Assembly (NCBI RefSeq): GCF_036231945.1 | Contig: NZ_CP109599.1 | Coordinates: forward strand, 3,008,501 to 3,072,500 | Reading direction: 5' to 3' | From: Streptomyces sp. NBC_01429 | GTDB taxonomy: Bacteria; Actinomycetota; Actinomycetes; Streptomycetales; Streptomycetaceae | Length of the DNA: 64,000 bases | Part shown: piece by piece, positions 45,425 to 53,025 of the stretch | Layout of the letters: every line of letters begins with the position of its first letter | Numbering within the stretch: position 1 is the stretch's first letter | Made by a program: the position numbers and the translations under genes | Notes under the pieces: generated by a model | What the model saw: only the letters and a program-made list of their open reading frames with translations | Told to the model about the DNA's origin: nothing | Databases searched by the model: none

Positions 45425-46079
45425 TCCGAACACACCGGCGCTCACCGCGGAGTTGGGTGAGCGTCTCGTCAGCAAGGACTACAAGCGTGACTTCCGGGAA
45501 CGTCAAGCCCTGATCCGCGACGGTGCCTCGTGGAAGCTGGAGCGCCGGCAGTATTTCGAGGAGCGGAACGACCCCAGCAGGGACGCTCTCACTCGTGGCG
45601 ACTGGCAAGAGGTGCTCCGTCTCTTCGCCGCGGACCGGGACATCGTGCGGGCCATGGCGCGAGAAGACCGGAGCCGGGGTCACACCTTTCACCGGGTGCG
45701 CATCGTCGAATACCCCATCACTCCATACGTGCAATGGGAACTGCACTGGCTGAAACAGAATGCCGAACTGGGCGCGAGCCGCGTACGCATCGTCACCGCG
45801 GACCAAGTGGCGGACGCCGAAAAGAATCAGCAGCTCCCGGAAATCGTGATCCTGGACGGCCGGACCCTTTACCGCGTCCTGTACACGGACAACGGACAGC
45901 CGATGGGATCGATCCGCTTCACCGATCCGCTGCGGGTTCACCCCTGGGAGCGGTACATCACGTCGCTCTACGAGGCCGGCGAGGACATCGCCTCGTACTT
46001 CGCCCGTGAAATCGCACCTCTGCCCGCCCCGCCACCCGTTCCTTCCCCCTTCCCCTCCCCCGTCCCGCAGCCGGAGTGA
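45417..46079 (+). CDS. DUF6879 family protein
   Basis: 220 residues. The central region (ERRQYFEERNDPSRDALTRGDWQEVLRLF, then RVRIVEYPITPYVQWELHWLKQNAELG and EIVILDGRTLYRVLY) agrees with the DUF6879 pattern. Pro-rich tail. Function unknown. Between a small unknown gene (8-base overlap) and the STAND gene, which continues in the same frame directly after this gene's TGA. Probably a subunit or effector of the STAND protein. Confidence 0.8.
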   Translation: MPDPNTPALTAELGERLVSKDYKRDFRERQALIRDGASWKLERRQYFEERNDPSRDALTRGDWQEVLRLFAADRDIVRAMAREDRSRGHTFHRVRIVEYPITPYVQWELHWLKQNAELGASRVRIVTADQVADAEKNQQLPEIVILDGRTLYRVLYTDNGQPMGSIRFTDPLRVHPWERYITSLYEAGEDIASYFAREIAPLPAPPPVPSPFPSPVPQPE

Positions 46080-46082
46080 ATC

Positions 46083-48497
46083 ATCAACGCGCACAGCGAC
46101 CCGCCCAACAGCTCACGCAACGACCTGTCGGGAACGTCGCATGACGTCGTCCAGGCCCGGAGCGTCACCGGCGGGGTCCACTTCCACCAGCACGGAACAC
46201 CGGAGGAGGGCGGGACCGGCCGCTCGGGGCAGAGCCCTGTGCCCCGGCAGTTACCGGGGGACGTCCAGCGCTTCGTGAACCGCACCGCCGAGCTGGGTCA
46301 GCTGAACGCGGTGCTGCCGACGGAGGACGGCGCTCCGGTCGTCGTCTCGGTCTGCGTCGTCGCCGGCACCGCGGGTGCGGGCAAGACCTCGCTCGTACTG
46401 CACTGGGCCCATCAGATCCGCGACCGCTTCCCCGACGGGCAGCTGTACGTCAATCTGCGCGGCTACGACCCCGGGCAGCCGCTGAGCGCGCAGGAGGCCC
46501 TCCGCGGCTTCCTGCCGGCTCTCGGCGTACCCGCCGACTCCGTACCGCAGGATCCCGACGCGGCCGCCGCGCACTACCGCTCCCTGCTCTCCGACCGCAG
46601 GATGCTCGTCGTGCTGGACAACGCCGCCACCGCCGCGCAGGTCCGCCCCCTGCTCCCGGGCGGCCCCCACTGCCTGACCGTGGTCACCAGCCGCAGCAGG
46701 CTCTCCGGACTCGCCATACGGGACGGGGCGCGCCGGCTGACGCTCGGCACCCTGCCGGAACCCGAGGCCGTCGCGCTGCTCCGCGCCGTGACCAGCGGCT
46801 ACCGTGCCGCGGACGATCTGGGCGAGCTCGCGGAGCTGGCCGGGCTGTGCGCCGCGCTGCCGCTGGCCCTGCGCATCGCCGGGGAGCGCGCCGCGAGCAA
46901 CCCGCATCTGCGGCTGGCCGACCTGATCGCCGAGCTGCGCGACGAGTCCGCCCTCTGGGACGCCCTCAGCGTCGGGGACGCGGAAGAGGCCGAGGCCGTA
47001 CGGACCGTGTTCGCGTGGTCCTACCGCGCCCTGCCCGAACACGGCGCGACGCTCTTCCGGCAGTTGGGCCTGCACCCCGGCCCCGAGTTCGGGCTGCGGG
47101 CCGCCGCCGCTCTGGCCGATCTGCCCGCCGTCAGGACCCGGCAGCTCCTGGACTCCCTGGTGGGGGCCCATCTCCTGGAGCAGACGGGCCCCGACCGCTA
47201 CCAGTTCCACGACCTGCTCCGCGCGTACGCCGCCGGGCTCGCCCAGCAGGAAGTGCCACCGGACGACGGGCAGGCCGCCCTTCACCGCGTGCTGACCTGG
47301 TACCTGCGCACCGCCGACGCGGCACGGTCCCTCCTCGCCCCCGGCGGGGAGGGGACAGCTCTTCCTGACGCGCCCTCGTCGGGCATGTCCGAGGCCACCC
47401 GGCCACCGTCCTTCGCGGACCACGACGCGGCGATGGACTGGGCGGAGCGCGAGCACACGAACCTGCTGCGTACCGTCGGCGCCGCTGCCACCGCCGGCCA
47501 CGACGAACTGGCCTGGCGGCTCGCGGTGGTCCTCTGGGACGTGCAGCCACCGTCCGCCTCCATGGCCCAGTGGCTGACGGCGGGTGCCACGGGACTGGCG
47601 GCAGCGCGCCGGGTGCGCGACGCCACCGCCCAAGCCCGGCTCCTCACCTGTCTGGGCCTGGCGCATCAGCGAGTCAGCGCATGGGCCGAGAGCCTGGAGT
47701 GCCACCAGCAGGCGCTGACGATCCGCCGTGCCGCCGACGACCGCGAGGGCGAAGCGGATTCGGTGAACCTGATCGGCATCATTCATCTGCGCCGCCGTCA
47801 GCTCAGCTCCGCCGCCGCCCGTTTCGAGGAGGCGGCGACGCTCTGGCGGGCGGCCGGCTCCGACCGGTGGGCGGCCTCCGCCCTGTCGAACCTGGCCACC
47901 ACCCACTACAACGCCGGGCGCCTGGAGCAGGCCGCCGCCTGCGCGCAAGAGGCTCTGGCCGCTCATCAGGCCCTCGGGAACGCGGTCAGTGTGGGCAACG
48001 TGCTGCACACGCTGAGCCGGCTGCGGCGCGAGCAGGGGGACCCGGAAGAAGCCCTTCGCTCGGCCGAACAGGCTCTGGACATCGCCCTCTCCCTGCGCGA
48101 CCAGATCCTGGAGGGCTACTGGCTCCTCTCTCTCGGCGAGGCCCAGCGTGCACTGGGCCGCCCCACCGACGCGCTCGCCTCGTACCAGCGCTCGGCGGAC
48201 CTGCACCGGCGCCTCGGCAACCGCAGCCGCGAGGCGATGTCCTGGCAAGGAGCGGGCGAGACGTACCAGGAGCTCGGCAGACCGGAAGAGGCTGCCCACT
48301 TCCACCTCCGGGCCGCGACCGTACACAGCGAACTCACGGACGGCTGGCACGAAGCGCTGGCCCTGGAGTCGCTCGCCGCCTCGCTGGCCGGCACCGACCC
48401 CGTCGCGGCCGGCCGGCACCGCTCGCGGGCGCTGCGCCTGCTCGCCCCCTACGAGGATCCCCGGGCCGTGGCCGCGCGCGGGCGGCTGGAAGGGTGA
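46083..48497 (+). CDS. NB-ARC STAND ATPase with TPR repeats (start codon non-canonical)
   Basis: 804 residues if begun at ATC 46083 (752 from the first canonical start, GTG 46239). Before that GTG, the same frame encodes NDLSGTSHDVVQARSVTGGVHFH, a block I recall at the N-terminus of Streptomyces STAND proteins. GGAG at 46073-46076 is ideally spaced for ATC 46083. NB-ARC features: P-loop GTAGAGKTS, LVVLDNAATAAQV, VVTSRSRLSG, ALPLALRIAGERA; winged-helix; TPRs from about 430 to the end. TTA at 46251-46253 predicts bldA dependence. Likely a signal-dependent switch with DUF6879 as partner. Confidence 0.88.
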   Translation: MNAHSDPPNSSRNDLSGTSHDVVQARSVTGGVHFHQHGTPEEGGTGRSGQSPVPRQLPGDVQRFVNRTAELGQLNAVLPTEDGAPVVVSVCVVAGTAGAGKTSLVLHWAHQIRDRFPDGQLYVNLRGYDPGQPLSAQEALRGFLPALGVPADSVPQDPDAAAAHYRSLLSDRRMLVVLDNAATAAQVRPLLPGGPHCLTVVTSRSRLSGLAIRDGARRLTLGTLPEPEAVALLRAVTSGYRAADDLGELAELAGLCAALPLALRIAGERAASNPHLRLADLIAELRDESALWDALSVGDAEEAEAVRTVFAWSYRALPEHGATLFRQLGLHPGPEFGLRAAAALADLPAVRTRQLLDSLVGAHLLEQTGPDRYQFHDLLRAYAAGLAQQEVPPDDGQAALHRVLTWYLRTADAARSLLAPGGEGTALPDAPSSGMSEATRPPSFADHDAAMDWAEREHTNLLRTVGAAATAGHDELAWRLAVVLWDVQPPSASMAQWLTAGATGLAAARRVRDATAQARLLTCLGLAHQRVSAWAESLECHQQALTIRRAADDREGEADSVNLIGIIHLRRRQLSSAAARFEEAATLWRAAGSDRWAASALSNLATTHYNAGRLEQAAACAQEALAAHQALGNAVSVGNVLHTLSRLRREQGDPEEALRSAEQALDIALSLRDQILEGYWLLSLGEAQRALGRPTDALASYQRSADLHRRLGNRSREAMSWQGAGETYQELGRPEEAAHFHLRAATVHSELTDGWHEALALESLAASLAGTDPVAAGRHRSRALRLLAPYEDPRAVAARGRLEG

Positions 48498-48595
48498 ATC
48501 CGAGGGCGTCCAGTGGTGGGGCCGGGAATGATCGTGTCGAGTCGGATCATTGAAGCAGGCAGATCCGACGGAGACTCCGACGATGGGATGGCAGC

Positions 48596-49042
48596 ATGCC
48601 CCTGCACGGCGAGTACGAGCCCAGCACCTTTCCGATGGCACGCGACCAGGTCGAGCAGTACGAGGGCTCCGGCGGCACGGAGGGGACGACGATGCGCGGC
48701 TTGCCCGTCATCATCCTCACCACGCTGGGGGCGAAGAGCGGCAAGATCCGCAAGAGCCCGCTGATGCGGGTGGAACACGAGGGCGCGTACGCGGCGGTCG
48801 CCTCCCTGGGCGGCGCCCCCAAGCACCCGGTCTGGTACCACAACATCGTGGCCGACCCCCGGGTCGAACTCCGCGACGGCACGGAGCGCTGGGACATGAT
48901 CGCGCGCGAGGTGACCGGCGAGGAGAAGGCGGTGTGGTGGGCGCGCGCGGTCGAGGCGTTCCCGGATTACGCCGACTACCAGAAGAAGACGGACCGCGAG
49001 ATCCCCCTGTTCGTGCTGGAGGAGTCCCCGACCCCGCACTGA
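48596..49042 (+). CDS. Deazaflavin (F420)-dependent nitroreductase family protein
   Basis: 148 residues of the DDN-like split-barrel family: [51 protein letters not shown] is the F420-binding core. Probably a redox enzyme of unknown substrate. Follows the STAND gene by 98 bases; ATG 48596 has only a weak GGGATGG upstream. Ends in a hairpin. Confidence 0.9.
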   Translation: MPLHGEYEPSTFPMARDQVEQYEGSGGTEGTTMRGLPVIILTTLGAKSGKIRKSPLMRVEHEGAYAAVASLGGAPKHPVWYHNIVADPRVELRDGTERWDMIAREVTGEEKAVWWARAVEAFPDYADYQKKTDREIPLFVLEESPTPH

Positions 49043-49065
49043 CGACCACACCCGCACGTGCACCA

Positions 49066-49095
49066 CGCCCCGGACCGGAGGACCGGCCCGGGGCG
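49066..49095. terminator. Hairpin between convergent genes
   Basis: 13-position stem with one mismatch (49066-49078 with 49083-49095) and a 4-base loop, between the nitroreductase (ends 49042) and the unknown gene ending at 49147. Confidence 0.7.
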
Positions 49096-49146
49096 CGTTG
49101 CGTACGGGTGGCGGTCACGGAGTACGCGTACGGGCCGACGCGCCGG

Positions 49147-49455
49147 TCAGGCGGCGGCCGGAAGCCACACCACCCGGGGCGAGCACCCGTCCCCGCGCCC
49201 GAAGTACCGGGCCACGTTCTCCGGCGCGGCGAGCCGCAACCGGCCGCCGCCGCCCACCCGCGTCACGTCGGCCGCACCGTCCTCGTGCGCCATCCCCCAG
49301 GCGACGACGGCGGCGTCCCGGCCCAACTCCCCTTCGCCGTCGCGGTACTCGACGACGACAGCGAAGAACCGGGGCGCGGTGTCGCGGACGAGTTCGTACA
49401 ACTCCTGCTCGAAATCGAACGACTCCGGGGCAGGGTCCTGCGGCGATACGGTCAT
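49147..49455 (-). CDS. Small hypothetical protein
   Basis: 102 residues; no family recognised. FDFEQELYELVRDTAPRFFAVVVEYRDG suggests a compact alpha/beta fold; soluble, no signal peptide. ATG 49455 (AGGGG at 49462-49466, 6-base spacing) preferred over overlapping GTG 49458. Stand-alone and divergent from the DUF5753 regulator. Confidence 0.65.
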   Translation of the reverse strand: MTVSPQDPAPESFDFEQELYELVRDTAPRFFAVVVEYRDGEGELGRDAAVVAWGMAHEDGAADVTRVGGGGRLRLAAPENVARYFGRGDGCSPRVVWLPAAA

Positions 49456-49649
49456 CACGATCCCCTAACGGGCAGATGGGCATGGCGGATTGAGGGCGCC
49501 TTGTGGCGCGGGCCGGTTGATGTGGCCTGCTTCACACCGTAGCCATGGAGGTAGTATCCAGTCCACCTATCTTGTGGTTAGTAGCGCTCCATCTCACTCG
49601 TATGGGTACTGCCTTAGTTATGCGTGCGAACCATGAAAGGACGGCAGCG

Positions 49650-50504
49650 ATGCCCCCGAGCAAGCTCCCGCCCACGATCCGGCAGCGGCGCTTGGGCGCT
49701 GAGCTTCGCCGCTTGCGCGAACTCGCGCAGATGTCCGCCACGGACGCGGGCCGCTTGCACGGTGCGACCCAGTCGCGGATCAGCAACATCGAATCCGGCG
49801 GCTATCCGGTGAGCGCCGATCGCGTGCGAACGCTGGCTCGGTTGTACGGCTGCGCGGACCAACCGCTCATCGACACGCTCGCCGGCATGACCGGCGGGCG
49901 GACCCGTGGGTGGTGGGACGAGTACCGGGACATCTTTCCGTCCGACGCACTTGATCTGGCCGAACTCGAACACCACACTGCCGCGATGCGCACCGCGGCA
50001 GTGATTCATCTGCCGGGTCTGCTCCAGACCCGGGCCCACGCCCACGCCGTCATCAGCGATGTCGTTCCTGCCCTCACGCCGCCCGAGGTGGAGCACCGGG
50101 TTTCGTACCGGATCAAACGACAGACGGTGTTGTACGGCGAGAACCCCACGCCGCTGACGGCGATCATCCATGAGGCGGCCCTGCGCATGGGCTTCGGCGG
50201 ACCGGATGTGGCCCGAGCCCAACTGAACAATTTGCTCGCCATGAGCGAGCGGGAGCACATCACCATCCTGGCAATCCCGTTCGGAACGGGCACCTTTCCA
50301 AGTTCCGGGCAGGGCATCCACTACCTGGCAGGCCCGATCCCGACCTTGGACACGGTGCAACTCGACACTGACCACGGCTCCGCATTCCTTGATACTCAGC
50401 CCCAGTTGGTGAAGTACCGGATCGTTCTCGACCGCATGGAGAGTTGTAGCCTCAAGCCAGCAGCGTCCCGGGATCTGATCCGCCGGGTCGCGGAAGACGT
50501 CTGA
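49650..50504 (+). CDS. XRE-family regulator with DUF5753 (WhiJ-like)
   Basis: 284 residues. HTH at about 12-66 (GAELRRLRELAQMSATDAGRLHG... TQSRISNIESG) and DUF5753 in the rest (HLPGLLQTRAHAHAVI, HEAALRMGFGGPDVARAQL, GIHYLAGP). These pair with DUF397 proteins in Streptomyces, as WhiJ does, and act as development-linked regulators in a TA-like arrangement. ATG 49650 has GAAAGGA at 49635-49641. The unusually AT-rich leader 49545-49640 suggests the promoter or foreign origin. Confidence 0.9.
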   Translation: MPPSKLPPTIRQRRLGAELRRLRELAQMSATDAGRLHGATQSRISNIESGGYPVSADRVRTLARLYGCADQPLIDTLAGMTGGRTRGWWDEYRDIFPSDALDLAELEHHTAAMRTAAVIHLPGLLQTRAHAHAVISDVVPALTPPEVEHRVSYRIKRQTVLYGENPTPLTAIIHEAALRMGFGGPDVARAQLNNLLAMSEREHITILAIPFGTGTFPSSGQGIHYLAGPIPTLDTVQLDTDHGSAFLDTQPQLVKYRIVLDRMESCSLKPAASRDLIRRVAEDV

Positions 50505-50518
50505 GAAAGGGGACCCGC

Positions 50519-50737
50519 GTGTCCGCCCTCACCTGGCAGAAGTCCTCGTTCAGCGGCGAGGCGGCCAACTGCATCAACGTCGCCGCAGCCGACGACGGCA
50601 CCATCAAGCTCGTCGAGAGCGACAGCCCCGACGTCATCGTCACCACCACCCCCGAGAAGCTCAAAGCGTTCATCCTCGGCATCAAAGCAGGCGAGTTCGA
50701 CCACTTCGCCGAGGAACCCCCCACCCCCGAAGCCTGA
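50519..50737 (+). CDS. DUF397 small protein
   Basis: 72 residues from GTG 50519 (AAAGGGG at 50506-50512). DUF397 core: TWQKSSFSGEAANCINVA, then VESDSPDVIVTTTPEKLKAFILGIKAGEF. It is 14 bases downstream of the DUF5753 regulator, the standard pair; the small protein is thought to antagonise or complete the regulator. Confidence 0.9.
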   Translation: MSALTWQKSSFSGEAANCINVAAADDGTIKLVESDSPDVIVTTTPEKLKAFILGIKAGEFDHFAEEPPTPEA

Positions 50738-50970
50738 CCGCCCGGCCGCCCCCGCGCAGAGCGCGTCGAGTGCGACGTGCGGGGCACCGTACGGCGTGGG
50801 CCACTCGTACCGCCCTCGCCCCCGGCGCGTAGGCGCACAGGGGTGCGGATGAGTCCGCCGACCGATCCGTGCGCCCCCTGCCCATCACGCTGCACACGCG
50901 GAAGAATGCGTTGAGTAGCCGACCGTGGACCGGCAAGCGACCGGGCGGACAGGCGGCAAGGAGTTACGCG

Positions 50971-51096
50971 ATGAGCGGCAGGCACGGGGACGGCAAGGGC
51001 GGGGCTGAGGGCGACCGGAAGCAGTCCCCGCGTGAAGGGGACGGCCAGTGGACCAAGCCGGTCGGCGACCCGCCCAAGAAGGACAGGGACAAGTGA
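50971..51096 (+). CDS. 41-residue hydrophilic Gly/Asp/Lys-rich peptide coupled to PIMT-like gene
   Basis: Starts at ATG 50971 after AAGGAG (50958-50963, 7-base spacing). The peptide is MSGRHGDGKGGAEG... with two Asp-Gly dipeptides, a GQWTKPVGDPP segment and a basic end KKDRDK. No signal or TM. Its stop overlaps the methyltransferase start by four bases (GTGA), so production is coupled. Asp-Gly is the preferred substrate context for PIMT-type enzymes, hence a possible modified-peptide (aspartimide RiPP) precursor. Function unproven. Confidence 0.65.
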   Translation: MSGRHGDGKGGAEGDRKQSPREGDGQWTKPVGDPPKKDRDK

Positions 51097-52244
51097 GACC
51101 GCCCGCGAGCACACCGCGACACCTCGCGGAGATCCTCGCGGACAGCGGTGCCGTGCCGGCGGAGTGGGCGGACGCGATCGCGGTCGTGCCGAGGGAGTTG
51201 TTCCTGCCGGATGTCGTGGAGGCCGGGGACGAGGTGATCTCGCGGAGCGGGAGCCCGGAGCGCTGGCTGGCGGCCGTGTACGACGATGTGCCGTTGACGA
51301 CGCAGATCAACGACGGCCGTGCGTTGCCCGACGGTGCGTACCGGTTGCCGACCTCGTCCAGTTCGATGCCGAGCGTCATGCTGGAGATGCTCGGTCTGCT
51401 GGACGTGGCGGAGGGGCACCGGGTGCTGGAGTTGGGCGCGGGCACGGGGTACAACGCGGGGTTGCTCGCGCACCGGCTCGGATCGGGCAACGTCACCACG
51501 GTGGACATCGATCCGGTGCTGGTGGAGCGAGCGGCGGCGAACCTCCGGGCGGCCGGTCTCCGCCCGCGTGTCGTGTGCGGCGAGGGCGAGGAGGGGTGGC
51601 CGGGCGGGGCTCCGTACGAGCGAGTGATCGCGACGTACACGGTCCCGGAGATCCCTTACGCGTGGGTGGAGCAGGCTCCGGCCGGGCGGATCGTCGCGCC
51701 GTGGGGCGGCTCGTTCTTCTCGCACAGCTTCGCCGTGCTGGACGTTGCCGACGGCGAGGCGCACGGGCGGTTCAGCGGCTATCCGGCCTTCATGCGGACG
51801 CGCACCGGACGCCCGCCGCGCGGCTATCTGTCGGACTTCCTGCACCACACGGACGAGGACACTCCATCCCGTACGGCCCTGTCGCCCCTGGCGATCACCG
51901 GTGACGCCGACGCGCAGTTCTTCGTCGGCCTGGGCGTGCCCGACGCGTGGCACCTGCTCGCGGACGCGGACGACGCGAGCGGCGAGGCGACCTGGTGGCT
52001 GCTCGCGGACGACGGAAGGTCGTGGGCGGCGGCGGAGTACGTCCCAGGCGGCGATACGGAGGCCGGATCGGACCGTACGTACACCATCGGACAGTACGGC
52101 CCGCGCCGACTGTGGGACGAAGCCGAACGCGCCTACCGCTCCTGGGAGTCCCACGACCGCCCGAGCCGCGACCGCGCCGGACTGAGCGTCGCCCGCACCG
52201 GCCAACACGTATGGCTGGACGACCCGTCGAACGTCGTCGGCTGA
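51093..52244 (+). CDS. PIMT-like protein-L-isoaspartate O-methyltransferase, RiPP-type
   Basis: 383 residues. SAM motif I VLELGAGTGYNAGLL with post-I VDIDPVLVERA; PIMT features TSSSSMPSVMLEMLGLLDV and IVAPWGG. A long C-terminal region (about 215-383) beyond the normal PIMT length resembles the extended methyltransferases of ATP-grasp peptide-maturase and FxLD systems I recall. GTG 51093 overlaps the 41-residue peptide gene. No ATP-grasp gene is visible nearby. A housekeeping protein-repair role is the alternative, but its coupling with a small peptide argues for a peptide substrate. Confidence 0.85.
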   Translation: MRPPASTPRHLAEILADSGAVPAEWADAIAVVPRELFLPDVVEAGDEVISRSGSPERWLAAVYDDVPLTTQINDGRALPDGAYRLPTSSSSMPSVMLEMLGLLDVAEGHRVLELGAGTGYNAGLLAHRLGSGNVTTVDIDPVLVERAAANLRAAGLRPRVVCGEGEEGWPGGAPYERVIATYTVPEIPYAWVEQAPAGRIVAPWGGSFFSHSFAVLDVADGEAHGRFSGYPAFMRTRTGRPPRGYLSDFLHHTDEDTPSRTALSPLAITGDADAQFFVGLGVPDAWHLLADADDASGEATWWLLADDGRSWAAAEYVPGGDTEAGSDRTYTIGQYGPRRLWDEAERAYRSWESHDRPSRDRAGLSVARTGQHVWLDDPSNVVG

Positions 52245-52284
52245 GCTCCACGCCGTCCTGGCCGCCCCCGTCCGAAGGATCACG

Positions 52285-52956
52285 TTGCCCGTACCGCACA
52301 ACATCGACCACGAGCGCGAACTCTGGGACGCCTTCGCCCTGAGCACCAAGGACAAGGTGTTCGCGGCCGAACCGGTCTTCCGCTGGACGCAGTACGCCGG
52401 CCACGGGCCGGGGAGTGAGCTGCTCGGCTCCCCCGCGACCGCTCTGGAGATCGGTTGCGGTACGGGGCGGGCGCTGGCCCATCTCGCCCGGCGAGGCGTC
52501 AGGGCGACCGGGGTCGATCTGTCTCCGGTCATGGTCGGGTACACCACCGAGCGATGGGGACCGGAAGGCGCCCGCTTCGTGTGCGCGGAGGTGCTGGAAC
52601 ACCTGCGCGCCGACTCACAGACATACGACGCCGTCTACTCCATCTTCGGGGCCGTCTGGTTCACCGACCCGGAGGAGCTTCTCCCCCTGATCGCCCAACG
52701 GCTCAACCCGGGCGGGGTTCTCGTCTTCTCGCACCCACCCGCCATCCCCGGCGCCCACGGCGCCCAGGGCATGTACAAGGGCGGCTTCGCGGGTCCGGCG
52801 CGCTACACGTACCGCTACAGCCACACCCCCGAAGACTGGGAACGGCTCCTCCTGGACGCCGGATTCATCGAGGCCCGCGCCCAGATCCTCGACGCGCCGA
52901 CCGCCGGTCACATCGGAACCCTGCTCGCCCGCGCCACCGTCGCCCCCGGTAGCTGA
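52285..52956 (+). CDS. Class I SAM-dependent methyltransferase
   Basis: 223 residues from TTG 52285 (AAGGA at 52274-52278). Motif I ALEIGCGTGRALAHLA, post-I VDLSPVMV, motif II-like YDAVYSIFGAVWF, and LNPGGVLVF. Typical small-molecule methyltransferase fold; substrate unknown. Forty bases after the PIMT-like gene on the same strand, so probably the same transcript. Confidence 0.85.
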   Translation: MPVPHNIDHERELWDAFALSTKDKVFAAEPVFRWTQYAGHGPGSELLGSPATALEIGCGTGRALAHLARRGVRATGVDLSPVMVGYTTERWGPEGARFVCAEVLEHLRADSQTYDAVYSIFGAVWFTDPEELLPLIAQRLNPGGVLVFSHPPAIPGAHGAQGMYKGGFAGPARYTYRYSHTPEDWERLLLDAGFIEARAQILDAPTAGHIGTLLARATVAPGS

Positions 52957-52970
52957 CGGCGCCACACGCC

Positions 52971-53003
52971 TGTGCCCGCCTCCGGGTGGTGGAGGCGGGC
53001 ACA
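52971..53003. terminator. Hairpin between methyltransferase and MMPL remnant
   Basis: Perfect 13-base stem (52971-52983 with 52991-53003) and 7-base loop, between convergent stops at 52956 and 53026. Confidence 0.8.
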
Positions 53004-53025
53004 CACAGGTCGTCGTCCCGTGCCG

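Noticed and set aside
33156..53000. Prophage or integrative element
   Set aside because: No integrase, phage structural genes or att-like repeats flank the region, and mfd, a core gene, lies inside it.
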